DNA of 64,000 nt from Eupransor demetentiae (GTDB taxonomy: Bacteria; Bacillota; Bacilli; Lactobacillales; Lactobacillaceae), in assembly GCF_963930865.1 (NCBI RefSeq), contig NZ_CAWVOH010000003.1, positions 45,724 to 109,723 on the forward strand. The letters are read 5' to 3'. Positions within the stretch are counted from its first letter, which is position 1. Each line of letters begins with the position of its first letter. Of the stretch, positions 33,719-42,559 are shown one piece after another. The position numbers were made by a program, and so were the translations under genes. The notes under the pieces are model-generated. The model did not search any database. It was not told the origin of the DNA and was given only the letters and a program-made list of their open reading frames with translations.

Positions 33719-35890
33719 ATGTCGTTAAAAGATATCGATATTAACGAAGTGACCTACTTCGACTTGAATAACGAAGTTAATATCCCCAAGGACAACCAAA
33801 TCCAATTGAGCAAGGACCAAGAAGCTTTGGCCGCTTTCATGAAGGAGAATGTTGAACCAAACGTTAAGCGTTTCCCATCATTAAAGGAACGTTTCGAATG
33901 GTTGTTTGAAAATAACTTCTTGGAACGCGACTTCATCGAAAAGTATGATCTTGCCTTCATTGAAAAGCTTTACGCTTTCTTGGAAAAGCAGGATTTCCAC
34001 TTTGGATCCTTCATGTCGGCCTTTAAGTTTTATAACCAGTACGCTTTGAAAACCAACGATGGTGCCTACTATGTTGAAACTTATTTGGACCGTGTAGCGG
34101 CCAACGCGCTCTTCTTTGCTGCTGGTAACGAAGACTTGGCCATGTCCTTGGCTGACGAAATGATTCACCAACGTTATCAGCCGGCAACGCCATCATTCTT
34201 GAATGCTGGCCGTGCCCGTCGTGGTGAATTGGTTTCATGTTTTGTTTTGGAAACCACTGATGATATGAACTCGATTGGTCGTATCGTTAACTCCGCTTTG
34301 CAGCTTTCAAAGATGGGTGGGGGAGTTGGTATCAACTTGTCCAACCTACGTGAATCCGGTGCGCCCGTGATGGGCATAGCTAATTCTGCTGGGGGCGTTG
34401 TGCCCGTGATGAAGTTGTTGGAAGATTCTTTCACTTTTTCATCTCAAGTTGGGGCTCGTCAGGGTGCCGGCGTGGTTTACCTCTCGGTTTTCCATCCCGA
34501 CATCATGTCTTTCCTTGCTACAAAGAAGGAAAACGCCGATGAAAAGGTCCGTGTTAAGACCCTGTCCCTTGGCTTGACCGTTCCGGACAAGTTCTACGAA
34601 TTGGCTAAGAACAACGAGCAGTTGGCCCTCTTTAGCCCAGCTGACGTTCAGCGTGTTTACGGCGTGCCATTCAACTACGTTGATATCACGGCGGAATACG
34701 ACAAGATGGTCGCTAACCCTGAAATTACAAAGCATTACGTGCCTGCCCGTAACTTGGAAGAAGAAATTTCAAAGTTGCAGCAAGAATCAGGTTATCCATA
34801 CATCATTAACTTGGATACGGTTAACCGTGCCAATGCCACGGATGGCAAGGTGGTTTCATCAAACCTTTGTTCTGAAATTTTGCAGGCTGAAACGACGTCA
34901 ACGCTTAACGATGAACAGATTTACACCAAGTTGGGTGAAGATATTTCATGTAACTTGGGTTCCATCAACATCGTCAACATGATGAAGACGCCGGACTTCG
35001 GTGCCTCTGTTGAAACGATGATTCGTGCCTTGACCTTCGTTTCCGATACGTCAAACTTGAACGTGGTTCCACCCGTTGAACACGGCAACAAGCTTAACCA
35101 TGCCGTTGGTTTGGGAGCGATGGGCTTGGCTGCCTTCTTCGCGCAAAACCAGATGTACTATGGTGATGAAGAAGCCCTTGATTTCACCAATGTTTTCTTC
35201 ATGACCTTGAATTTCTATTCAATCAAAGCTTCAATGCACATTGCTAAGGAACGCAAGGAAACTTTCCATAACTTTGAAAAGTCCGCCTATGCCGATGGTT
35301 CTTACTTCAACAAGTACCTGGAAGAAAACTGGCAGCCGAAGACTGATAAGGTTGCTGAGCTCTTTAAGGGCTTGGCTGTTCCAACGAAGGAAGACTGGAA
35401 GGAATTGCGTGCCGACGTGCAAGAGTACGGTATGTACAATGCTTACCGCCACGCCGTTGCCCCAACCGGTTCAATTTCTTACGTGAATAACACGACAGCT
35501 TCCTTGTTGCCAATCGTTAACCGCGTTGAAGAGCGCTCTGAAGGAATGATTGGAAAGGTTTATTACCCAGCCCCTGGATTGTCAAACGAAACCATGCCAT
35601 ACTTTAAGTCAGCTTATGACACGGATATGCGCAAGGTGATTGACGTTTACGCGACTGCTCAGCAGCACGTCGACCAGGGAATGTCCTTGACGCTCTTCAT
35701 GCGTTCGACGTTGCCAGAAGGCATGTACGAATGGAAGAACGGCCGTACGAACAAGATGACGACGCGTGATCTTTCCATCTTGCGTAACTACGCCTTTAAG
35801 CAGGGCATCAAGTCCTTGTACTACATTCGTACCTTCACCGATGATAACCAAGAATCTGGTGTCAACGAATGTGAGTCTTGCTCAATTTAA
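33719..35890 (+). CDS. nrdE: Ribonucleoside-diphosphate reductase alpha subunit, class Ib
   Basis: A 723-aa catalytic subunit reducing ribonucleoside diphosphates to deoxy forms. Contains SCFVLETTDDMNSI, the active-site NLCSEI with Cys in the barrel loop, SSNLCSEILQ, GSISYVNNTTASLLP near the substrate site, and C-terminal redox cysteines in NECESCSI. It lacks an N-terminal ATP cone of the class Ia type, fitting class Ib. Follows nrdH by 41 bases with GGAGAAGTGA. Highly biased codon usage suggests high expression. Confidence 0.96.
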   Translation: MSLKDIDINEVTYFDLNNEVNIPKDNQIQLSKDQEALAAFMKENVEPNVKRFPSLKERFEWLFENNFLERDFIEKYDLAFIEKLYAFLEKQDFHFGSFMSAFKFYNQYALKTNDGAYYVETYLDRVAANALFFAAGNEDLAMSLADEMIHQRYQPATPSFLNAGRARRGELVSCFVLETTDDMNSIGRIVNSALQLSKMGGGVGINLSNLRESGAPVMGIANSAGGVVPVMKLLEDSFTFSSQVGARQGAGVVYLSVFHPDIMSFLATKKENADEKVRVKTLSLGLTVPDKFYELAKNNEQLALFSPADVQRVYGVPFNYVDITAEYDKMVANPEITKHYVPARNLEEEISKLQQESGYPYIINLDTVNRANATDGKVVSSNLCSEILQAETTSTLNDEQIYTKLGEDISCNLGSINIVNMMKTPDFGASVETMIRALTFVSDTSNLNVVPPVEHGNKLNHAVGLGAMGLAAFFAQNQMYYGDEEALDFTNVFFMTLNFYSIKASMHIAKERKETFHNFEKSAYADGSYFNKYLEENWQPKTDKVAELFKGLAVPTKEDWKELRADVQEYGMYNAYRHAVAPTGSISYVNNTTASLLPIVNRVEERSEGMIGKVYYPAPGLSNETMPYFKSAYDTDMRKVIDVYATAQQHVDQGMSLTLFMRSTLPEGMYEWKNGRTNKMTTRDLSILRNYAFKQGIKSLYYIRTFTDDNQESGVNECESCSI

Positions 35891-35942
35891 TTTAATGGTG
35901 GCTTTCGCCGCCGTACATAAGTAAACTTGAAAGGAGAAAAGG

Positions 35943-36395
35943 ATGAGCCAGGTTAACGTTCTGTATACCTCAACCGAAGGCAATACAGAAGCATTTATCG
36001 ACAAGCTGGCTCTGGAAGCCGAAAAGGCGGGCGATGATTTTCATCCACGAGCAATTGGGGATGAAACGGAAGTTGCAGTTGAAAAGCAGCCCTATGTCGC
36101 CCTTGTGCCCACCTATTTAACTGGTGGCACTGGAACTGGTCCGGAAGTGACCGAGATTTTCACCAACGCCCTTGGCGAATATATCGAAGAAGGCAACAAT
36201 CAGCGCTATCTGCGCGGTGTTATCGGTTCGGGTAACCGCAACTTCAACGATCAGTACATTTTAACGGCCAAACGTTACGCTAAGAAGTTTAACGTGCCCT
36301 TAATCGACCATTACGAATTACGCGGTAGCAAGTTTGATGCCGCTCGTATTTACCCAAAAATCAAAGCAGCATTGGAGAGCAAACATGGAGCATAG
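35943..36395 (+). CDS. nrdI: Flavodoxin-like NrdI activator
   Basis: A 150-aa flavodoxin-fold protein supplying superoxide to assemble the Mn(III)2-tyrosyl cofactor of NrdF. FMN phosphate loop YTSTEGNTE at residues 8-16, GGTGTGPEVTEIF and GSGNRNFND are family motifs. GAAAGGAGAAAAGG precedes the ATG. Its last 11 bases overlap the nrdF start. Presence predicts a manganese-dependent enzyme. Confidence 0.94.
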   Translation: MSQVNVLYTSTEGNTEAFIDKLALEAEKAGDDFHPRAIGDETEVAVEKQPYVALVPTYLTGGTGTGPEVTEIFTNALGEYIEEGNNQRYLRGVIGSGNRNFNDQYILTAKRYAKKFNVPLIDHYELRGSKFDAARIYPKIKAALESKHGA

Positions 36396-37353
36396 AAAAA
36401 ACGGCGCCTACATCGCCATTAATTGGAACCACATCGAAGACGAATTGGATAAGGCAACTTGGGAAAAGTTGACCCAGCAGTTCTGGTTGGACACGCGTAT
36501 TCCAATTTCAAATGACTTGCGTAACTGGCGTCACGACCTGTCACAAGAAGAACGCGACTTGGTTAACTATGTTTTTGCTGGCTTGACTACGCTGGATACT
36601 TTGCAGTCACAAGATGGAATGGCTTCTTTGCGAGCCGATGCTATCAACCAAAAGGAAGAAGCCGTCTTGAACAACATCCAGTTCATGGAATCAGTTCATG
36701 CTAAGTCTTATTCTTCAATCTTTGAAACTTTGAACGACAAGGCCACCATTGATCAGGTTTTCGATTGGGCCGATACCAACGAATTTTTGCAGTACAAGGC
36801 GAACAAGATTGATGACATTTACTTGAATGGTACGCCTTTGCAAAAGAAGATTGCTTCTGTTTTTTTGGAATCCTTCCTCTTTTATTCTGGATTCTACACG
36901 CCACTTTACTATTTGGGCCACAACCGTATGTTGAACGTTGCCGAAGTCATCAAGTTGATTTTGCGTGATGAATCCGTTCACGGGACTTACATTGGCTACA
37001 AGTTCCAAATTGGCTTTAAGAAGTTGAGCGCCGACGAACAGGCTGAATTGCAGTCCTGGATGTATGATTTGCTCTACGACCTGTACGAAAACGAAATGAA
37101 GTACACGGCCTTGCTATACGACGGACTAGGCTGGACTGATGATGTCGCTTCCTTCTTGCGCTACAATGCCAACAAGGCCTTGATGAACATGGGACAGGAT
37201 CCATTGTTCCCCGATACTGCCGAAGATGTTAACCCGGTCGTTATGAACGGAATTTCAACTTCAACGGCTAACCACGACTTCTTCTCAGGAGTCGGAAACG
37301 GTTATCTGCTTGGTGAAGTTGAAGCCATGGACACTTCCGATTACGATATTTAA
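36385..37353 (+). CDS. nrdF: Ribonucleoside-diphosphate reductase beta subunit, class Ib
   Basis: A 322-aa ferritin-like subunit carrying the dimetal site and tyrosyl radical. Ligand helices: DTLQSQDGM region, FMESVHAKSY (Glu/His) and RDESVHGTYIG (Glu/His). The ATG overlaps the nrdI stop by 11 bases; an upstream in-frame start within nrdI is rejected. The C-terminal tail EAMDTSDYDI, needed for binding to NrdE, is intact. Confidence 0.95.
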   Translation: MEHRKNGAYIAINWNHIEDELDKATWEKLTQQFWLDTRIPISNDLRNWRHDLSQEERDLVNYVFAGLTTLDTLQSQDGMASLRADAINQKEEAVLNNIQFMESVHAKSYSSIFETLNDKATIDQVFDWADTNEFLQYKANKIDDIYLNGTPLQKKIASVFLESFLFYSGFYTPLYYLGHNRMLNVAEVIKLILRDESVHGTYIGYKFQIGFKKLSADEQAELQSWMYDLLYDLYENEMKYTALLYDGLGWTDDVASFLRYNANKALMNMGQDPLFPDTAEDVNPVVMNGISTSTANHDFFSGVGNGYLLGEVEAMDTSDYDI

Positions 37354-37357
37354 GCAC

Positions 37358-37392
37358 AAAAAAAGCGTTGAGCTCTTAGCTCAACGCTTTTT
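37358..37392. terminator. Bidirectional terminator
   Basis: AAAAAGCGTTGAGCT / AGCTCAACGCTTTTT between convergent nrdF and PAP2 genes. Confidence 0.93.
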
Positions 37393-37401
37393 ATTTAACG
37401 A

Positions 37402-38070
37402 TTAAATTTCATCGCGGGCGAATAACTTGAAGTTCTTCTTCAAGTAACGGGCATAGCCTGGATAAAGACCAGCACACATGATAACCCATGCGTAGGCGAA
37501 TAGGAAGCCACCAATCGTGTCAGTCAAGAAGTGGGCTGACAAGTACATACGAGATAGCATCAACATGCCACCAATCGTAAGCAAGAGCCACTTGACGATG
37601 ATACGCGTTACGGCTGAGTTAATGTTGGGCGTCACCAAGATAAACATGATGAAGACAACCACGAAGAAGCCGAAGACGTGTTGGCTGGGGAAGGAAGGAC
37701 CATTATCAGTCAAGAGATGACCGAGTGGACGTTCGCGATGCACGACGGCTTTAATGATACTTGTAGCAATATCACCAAACCCAAGTGTTAGAAGCGTCCA
37801 GAGGGCGGGGATCTTCAAATCTGCAAAGAAGAGAACGACGGCTAATAAGAAGACATAAATGATATCCATTGCCGGTGCTCCTAAGAAGGTCGCAATTGCC
37901 ATGACAATGTCACCGTAAGGCGTTTGCACACCAGCCCAGAACTGACGAACAGTCTCATCGATTTGAGAAGGAAAAGCAAAGTTGGTACCAACGAGGACTG
38001 CAAGAATCACCGCCGCGATGATGGCGAGGATTGCCCGGCGTTTTTGTTGAGGCATTACTGCAATAATCAT
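37402..38070 (-). CDS. PAP2-family membrane phosphatase (PgpB/BcrC-like)
   Basis: A 222-aa membrane phosphatase with about six segments and the three PAP2 motifs: KAVVHRERP (K-x6-RP type), PSQH (PSxxH) and SRMYLSAHFLTD (SRxxxxxHxxxD). Acts on phosphatidylglycerophosphate or undecaprenyl pyrophosphate at the outer membrane face. The substrate is not decided by the motifs. Start MIIAVMP follows GGAGAAATCAAATTT. Monocistronic, ending at a bidirectional terminator. Confidence 0.9.
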   Translation of the reverse strand: MIIAVMPQQKRRAILAIIAAVILAVLVGTNFAFPSQIDETVRQFWAGVQTPYGDIVMAIATFLGAPAMDIIYVFLLAVVLFFADLKIPALWTLLTLGFGDIATSIIKAVVHRERPLGHLLTDNGPSFPSQHVFGFFVVVFIMFILVTPNINSAVTRIIVKWLLLTIGGMLMLSRMYLSAHFLTDTIGGFLFAYAWVIMCAGLYPGYARYLKKNFKLFARDEI

Positions 38071-38169
38071 AAATTTGATTTCTCCAAGACTAAAGTTACT
38101 TATGTTAACAGTATAACTGTCACAAGCGGGCTAGACAAGGACAAAAGGAGTGAGCTGGCATAAATTGCT

Positions 38170-38205
38170 CGTAAAAATAAAAAAACCAGCAATTAAGCTA
38201 GCTTC
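38170..38205 (-). terminator. Probable terminator of the 47-aa gene
   Basis: Minus strand: CTAGC / GCTGG hairpin (one G-T) followed by TTTTTTT just past the stop codon. Confidence 0.6.
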
Positions 38206-38349
38206 TTACTTGATAACAGGGATTTCCTTGTTCTTACCCTTGGCCCATTGCTGCAAAAGTGCAATGTTTTCTTGACGCTTCTTCTTCTTGGCGTCATGAC
38301 CAACCTTACGGGCACGAGCAAATGAATTAAGCGGTGTCTTTTCAGCCAT
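38206..38349 (-). CDS. Small basic protein, 47 aa
   Basis: A 47-aa, highly basic soluble protein (FARARKVGHDAKKKKRQENIALLQQWAKGKNKEIPVIK near its end). AAGGAGTACGATT precedes the ATG, a strong site, and a terminator follows, so it is a separate gene of its own and very likely expressed. Lys/Arg-rich start with a single helical stretch suggests RNA, ribosome or DNA contact. No family is recognised with confidence. It is divergent from mutY. Confidence 0.75.
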   Translation of the reverse strand: MAEKTPLNSFARARKVGHDAKKKKRQENIALLQQWAKGKNKEIPVIK

Positions 38350-38438
38350 AATCGTACTCCTTATATTTAAAGTTCTTTTCAATACAAAAGTAAATTATAC
38401 TTTAAAGGTAGCGTGAATTCAAGTGTTATAATATCGCT

Positions 38439-39479
38439 ATGGAAGAATGGACTGACAAAGAAATTCAGGGCTTTCGTAAAGCCCTTTTAGATTGGTATGA
38501 TCAAGAGGGCCGCCACGACCTTCCTTGGCGGAAAAAACGCGATGCCTACGGTACTTTGGTGTCAGAATTGATGCTGCAGCAAACGCGCGTGGATACCGTT
38601 GTTGATTACTACAATCGTTTTATGGAAGCTTTGCCAACGGTGGAAGCTTTGGCGGCCGCGCCAGAAGACCAGGTTTTGAAACTGTGGGAAGGACTGGGCT
38701 ACTATTCACGAGCTCGCAACTTACAGAAGGCGGCCAAGTACGTTGTCAACGACTTGCACGGTAACTGGCCTCAGTCTTCCGATGACTTGGCGGAGTTGCC
38801 AGGCGTGGGTCCTTACACGGCAGCCGCGATTGCTTCCATGGCCTTTGGCGAAGTTGTGCCTGCACTGGACGGCAACATGTACCGTGTCTTTTCTCGTTTG
38901 CTTGAAATTGATGCCGATATTGCTCAGCCCAAGAGTCGCAAGATTTTTTATCAAGCGGTCGCACCAATCGTTGATCCTGAACAGCCAGGCGACTTTAACC
39001 AAGCCATTATGGATTTGGGTTCTTCTTATATGAAGACAAAGAATCCGGATACCCTACACTCGCCCGTTAAAGAGTACAATGCCGCCTATCGTGACGGGAT
39101 TGAAGAGCAGTTCCCGGTTAAAAGCAAGAAGGCCAAGCCGGTTAAAGTTTTGTACCAAGCCCAGGTCACTCGCCGGGGCGAGAAGCTTCTTTTTGAAAAG
39201 CGACCAGCAGAGGGCTTGCTCGCCAACTTCTGGACTTTTCCGCTTAAGGAAATCAATTCGGTCGAAGATCTGGCTGGCGAACAACTACATATTAAACCCG
39301 TTGTCCACGTATTTTCCCACCGTCGTTGGGAAATTTGGTTAACGGCCATTGACCAAGCCGAACCCAAGGAAAATCAACGCTTTTTCAGTCCGGAAGAGTG
39401 GCAGGCTCTTTCCTTGCCCAAGGTTCAGCACAAATTAATTGATAAACTACATGAGGTTGACGATGTTTCCGAACACTAA
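38439..39479 (+). CDS. mutY: A/G-specific adenine glycosylase, cysteine-free (no Fe-S cluster)
   Basis: A 346-aa MutY removing adenine opposite 8-oxoguanine. Catalytic Glu43 (SELMLQQTR), helix-hairpin-helix LPGVGPYTAAAI (120-131), catalytic Asp144 (ALDGNMYRV), and a C-terminal NUDIX-like domain (about 235-340, HVFSHRRWEI) recognising oxoguanine. In typical MutY a four-cysteine [4Fe-4S] loop follows NQAIMDLG; here that place reads SSYMKTKNPDTLHSPVKEY and the whole protein has no cysteine. Cluster-free MutYs are known in some LAB. The stop overlaps the next gene by 17 bases. Confidence 0.93.
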   Translation: MEEWTDKEIQGFRKALLDWYDQEGRHDLPWRKKRDAYGTLVSELMLQQTRVDTVVDYYNRFMEALPTVEALAAAPEDQVLKLWEGLGYYSRARNLQKAAKYVVNDLHGNWPQSSDDLAELPGVGPYTAAAIASMAFGEVVPALDGNMYRVFSRLLEIDADIAQPKSRKIFYQAVAPIVDPEQPGDFNQAIMDLGSSYMKTKNPDTLHSPVKEYNAAYRDGIEEQFPVKSKKAKPVKVLYQAQVTRRGEKLLFEKRPAEGLLANFWTFPLKEINSVEDLAGEQLHIKPVVHVFSHRRWEIWLTAIDQAEPKENQRFFSPEEWQALSLPKVQHKLIDKLHEVDDVSEH

Positions 39480-40575
39480 TTTAAAAAAATTATTTTATTG
39501 GACGATTGAATTGCTGGCGCTAGCCGTCTTGCTCTTCATCGCTAGCCGCCTCGACTTTTTGATGCGGCCCATTTCGCTCTTTATTGGAACGGTTTTCATG
39601 CCGCTTTTGATTTCAGGCTTCTTGTACTACGCCTTGAAGCCAATTTTGAAGTTGGTCGAGCGCATTAAAATCAAGGACTGGCAGTTGCCCCGTCCTTGGG
39701 CGGTGATCATTACTTTTGTTTTCTTCCTATTAGTGGTGGTGGGCGCCGTCATGATTTTCGTGCCGATTATCCTAAATGAAATTACGAATTTGATTAAAGC
39801 CGTGCCAAGTTTGGTTAATCATGCCCGAACTTGGACGACGGAGATTATTAATTCCCGTTGGTTTGAACGCTTGAACATTTCGGTTTCAAGTTCTGATGTG
39901 CAGCGCAATGTTTCCAAATACGCTTCATCCTTTGTTTCGATTACTGCCGGTACTTTGAAGACGGTGCTTTCAACCGCTACGACGGTCACCATCAACATCT
40001 TCACGATTCCCATTATCTTGTTCTATATGTTGAACGATTCAAACCGCATGGTGCCGGCCTTGCAGAAGCTTTTCCCAGCACAGCGTAACGAACAAGTTGC
40101 GGACTTGGCCGGTCAGATGGACCGCACCATCGAGCGTTACATCTCAGGCCAAGCCGTTCAAATGCTCTTCGTTGGTTTTTCCATGAGTATTGGTTACGGT
40201 TTGGTCGGTTTGCCTTATATTTGGTTGCTCGGTTTCATCGCTGGGGTGGCCAACATCGTTCCTTACGTGGGACCTTGGATTGGTGTTATCCCGGCCTTGA
40301 TTGTGGCTGCGACGATGTCTTGGAAACAAGTGGTCTTCGTTTTGATTATCATGGCAATCGTCCAGCAAGTGGTCGGTTCGATTATCTATCCTAAGATGAT
40401 TGGAAACGCCTTGAAGATTCATCCTTTGACGATTATGTTGCTTTTGCTAGGGGCCGGAAATATCTGGGGAATCCTGGGTATGATTCTGATTGTGCCGGTT
40501 TATGCCATTGCGCGAACTGTCTTGCTTTACATCTTGGCTATGCGCCGGGTAAATATCATCAAAAAAAGCGAATAA
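39463..40575 (+). CDS. AI-2E family transporter (PerM/TqsA-like)
   Basis: A 370-aa permease with about eight membrane segments; the central soluble domain (residues about 100-190) and the later ISGQAVQMLFVGFSMSIGYGLVGLPY and IPYVGPWIGVIPA-like region (ANIVPYVGPWIGVIPALI) match the family. Members export AI-2 or other small molecules, or act as Na+/H+ antiporters. Start chosen at MFPNTN behind GAGG inside mutY, overlapping it by 17 bases; longer starts lack a site. Cotranscribed with mutY. Confidence 0.88.
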   Translation: MFPNTNLKKLFYWTIELLALAVLLFIASRLDFLMRPISLFIGTVFMPLLISGFLYYALKPILKLVERIKIKDWQLPRPWAVIITFVFFLLVVVGAVMIFVPIILNEITNLIKAVPSLVNHARTWTTEIINSRWFERLNISVSSSDVQRNVSKYASSFVSITAGTLKTVLSTATTVTINIFTIPIILFYMLNDSNRMVPALQKLFPAQRNEQVADLAGQMDRTIERYISGQAVQMLFVGFSMSIGYGLVGLPYIWLLGFIAGVANIVPYVGPWIGVIPALIVAATMSWKQVVFVLIIMAIVQQVVGSIIYPKMIGNALKIHPLTIMLLLLGAGNIWGILGMILIVPVYAIARTVLLYILAMRRVNIIKKSE

Positions 40576-40580
40576 ATTTC

Positions 40581-40609
40581 TTGACGTGTCTGCTGAATTT
40601 AGGTAATAT
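40581..40609 (+). promoter_or_regulatory. Promoter of tRNA-Leu(TAG)
   Basis: TTGACG, 17-bp spacer, TAATAT, 21 bases before the tRNA. Confidence 0.82.
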
Positions 40610-40630
40610 TAAATGGTTGTTTCACGCCCT

Positions 40631-40712
40631 GCGGGTGTGGCGGAACTGGCAGACGCGCTGGATTTAGGTTCCAGTGGAGTAATCCGTGCAGGTTCGATTC
40701 CTGTCACCCGTA
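40631..40712 (+). tRNA. tRNA-Leu (TAG)
   Basis: 82-nt class II tRNA; acceptor GCGGGTG/CACCCGT; anticodon stem CTGGA/TCCAG with loop TTTAGGT gives TAG (40665-40667). CCA is not encoded. Confidence 0.95.
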
Positions 40713-40738
40713 TCCCAACAAATTTTTTGAATTTGTTG

Positions 40739-40767
40739 TTGAAGTACCTAATATTACTTGGTATAAT
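40739..40767 (+). promoter_or_regulatory. Promoter of tRNA-Thr
   Basis: TTGAAG (40739-40744), 17-bp spacer, TATAAT (40762-40767), 20 bases before the tRNA. Confidence 0.85.
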
Positions 40768-40786
40768 ATTTGAGTGCTTCAGATAT

Positions 40787-40859
40787 GCCGACTTAGCTCA
40801 GTTGATAGAGCACCTCACTAGTAATGAGGGGGTCGCCGGTTTGAGTCCGGCAGTCGGCA
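40787..40859 (+). tRNA. tRNA-Thr (AGT)
   Basis: 73-nt tRNA; acceptor GCCGACT/AGTCGGC; anticodon stem CCTCA/TGAGG, loop CTAGTAA, anticodon AGT (40820-40822), so A34 must become inosine to read ACU/ACC/ACA. CCA is not encoded. Confidence 0.94.
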
Positions 40860-40864
40860 CTAGC

Positions 40865-40893
40865 AAAACCATCGATTATTCGATGGTTTTTTC
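40865..40893 (+). terminator. Terminator of tRNA-Thr
   Basis: AAAACCATCGA TTAT TCGATGGTTTTTT. Confidence 0.92.
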
Positions 40894-40915
40894 TTTACCT
40901 AAAAAGGAGTAGCCC

Positions 40916-41596
40916 ATGAATCCAGAGAAAAAAGAATTCGAAGTCTATGAAAGCGTCCTTTTCGCCAGCTTTTTAACCATGGCTGCCGGTGGTTTGGATG
41001 CTTATTCCTACTTGCTACATCACCAGGTTTTCTCAGGGCTACAGACGGGGAACTTGATTTTGTTTGGTCTGCACTTAGGTAAGGGCGATTGGCTGGGCTC
41101 TTTCCAGTACTTCTTGTCCCTGCTAGCCTTCATCATTGCTACCATGATTGTGCGTTGGGCACAGCACCATAACAAAGCCGTGGATCGCCAAACTGCTTTT
41201 GGCAAACGTTTGATTTTGATTGCTGAAATTACTTTGATTGCTTTGGCGGGGATCTTTACTTTACTGACGGAGAGCTTTTGGCCGACCATCTTGCTTTCGA
41301 TGGCCGCCGCTGCCGAGTTACAAGAATTCCGCAAATTAAAAGGCGGTCCCTTCACGCCACTCATGATGACGGGAAATGTTCGCAAGATTTCGGAGGGGAT
41401 GTACGACTGGTTCACGCTCAAGGATCGTACGGCACGCCGCCATGTTTTTGAAACGATCGCCATTGTGGGCGGCTTCTTCTTCGGCGCCTTCCTTGCAGGT
41501 TTGGCCGTTCGTTTCTTTGGTAATTGGTCGATTCTGGTGCCGATTTTGAGTTTAGTTTTGGCGCTGCTAGTTGATTTGGGTCATCGTTCAAATTGA
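40916..41596 (+). CDS. DUF1275 (YoaK-like) membrane protein
   Basis: A 226-aa protein with six hydrophobic segments and the DUF1275 pattern: GGLDAYSYLLHHQVFSGLQTGNLILFGLHLG at residues 22-52 and AAAAELQEFRKLKGGPFTPLMMTGNVRKI in the middle. The family is annotated as YoaK; function unknown. AAGGAGTAGCCC precedes the ATG. Alone between the tRNA terminator and an EamA-family gene. Confidence 0.88.
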   Translation: MNPEKKEFEVYESVLFASFLTMAAGGLDAYSYLLHHQVFSGLQTGNLILFGLHLGKGDWLGSFQYFLSLLAFIIATMIVRWAQHHNKAVDRQTAFGKRLILIAEITLIALAGIFTLLTESFWPTILLSMAAAAELQEFRKLKGGPFTPLMMTGNVRKISEGMYDWFTLKDRTARRHVFETIAIVGGFFFGAFLAGLAVRFFGNWSILVPILSLVLALLVDLGHRSN

Positions 41597-41640
41597 AGAT
41601 TTAATTAATTGCTAGTTAGTTCGATGTATAGGGAGCATGA

Positions 41641-42525
41641 ATGGATTCAAAGACTAAAAAAGGCTTACTAATCGCGATTAGTGGGGCTGCTTGTTGGGGT
41701 GCTTCAGGTACCGTAGCAGAATATCTTTTTGCAGCAACTAAGATTCAGCCGATGTGGTTAGTAACGGTTCGCCTACTTGTGGCCGGCCTACTGCTGTTGC
41801 TTTTGGCTAAGTTACGTAAAATTGATGTTTTCGCTGTTTGGCGGCGACCTAGGTCTGCTGTCCAATTGTTACTTTTTGCACTCTTAGGAATGCTGCCATC
41901 CCAGTCCGCCTATTTTATGGCAGTCAAGACTGGAAATGCTCCAACTGCGACGGTGATTCAGTTTTTGGGCCCGATTTTTATTATTTTATATTTGAGTGTA
42001 TCTCGGAAAGTTGTTCCAACTAAGCCCGATGCGTTGTCTGTTGGACTTGCGGTTTTGGGAACATTTTTCCTGGTAACCGGCGGACATTTAGACAAATTAG
42101 CGCTTTCTTCTAGCGCAATTTTATGGGGTGTTGCCGCTGGATTGGCTCAAGCAAGTTATACGTTGCTGCCTGGAAAATTGTTAAAGGATTATGATGAAAT
42201 GACGATTGTGGGTTGGGGAATGTTGCTTGCAGGTATACCACTTTCAGGCAATTTAGGCTGGACAGCGCTCCCTCAATTTAACGTAAGCAGTTATCTTGGA
42301 ATTGCTTTCATTATTATTTTTGGGACCATGGTTGCTTATTTCTTTTATCTATTGAGTCTGCGTTACCTGAAACCAAGCACGACGGGGATGCTCAGCTCTT
42401 TTGAACCTTTGACGGCAACTTTTCTATCGGTCTTATTTCTTGGCGTAACGTTTAACTGGGTTCAGGCGCTTGGAATCGGTCTGATTATCTCAACGGTTTT
42501 TATTTCATCAAGAACTTCAAAATAA
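41641..42525 (+). CDS. EamA/DMT-family transporter
   Basis: A 294-aa protein with ten membrane segments in two EamA repeats (residues 7-135 and 150-290): ISGAACWGASGTVAEYLF opens repeat 1, LWGVAAGLAQASYTLLPGKLL opens repeat 2, and LSSFEPLTATFLSVLFLG is a typical segment 9 region. DMT-superfamily carriers move amino acids, sugars or drugs. GGGAGC precedes the ATG. Ends in a bidirectional terminator shared with tRNA-Leu(AAG). Confidence 0.9.
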   Translation: MDSKTKKGLLIAISGAACWGASGTVAEYLFAATKIQPMWLVTVRLLVAGLLLLLLAKLRKIDVFAVWRRPRSAVQLLLFALLGMLPSQSAYFMAVKTGNAPTATVIQFLGPIFIILYLSVSRKVVPTKPDALSVGLAVLGTFFLVTGGHLDKLALSSSAILWGVAAGLAQASYTLLPGKLLKDYDEMTIVGWGMLLAGIPLSGNLGWTALPQFNVSSYLGIAFIIIFGTMVAYFFYLLSLRYLKPSTTGMLSSFEPLTATFLSVLFLGVTFNWVQALGIGLIISTVFISSRTSK

Positions 42526-42553
42526 AAAGACGACCCCGCAAGGTCGTCTTTTT
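42526..42553. terminator. Bidirectional terminator
   Basis: AAAAAGACGACC CCGCA GGTCGTCTTTTT, used by the EamA gene and by tRNA-Leu on the other strand. Confidence 0.9.
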
Positions 42554-42559
42554 ATATAG

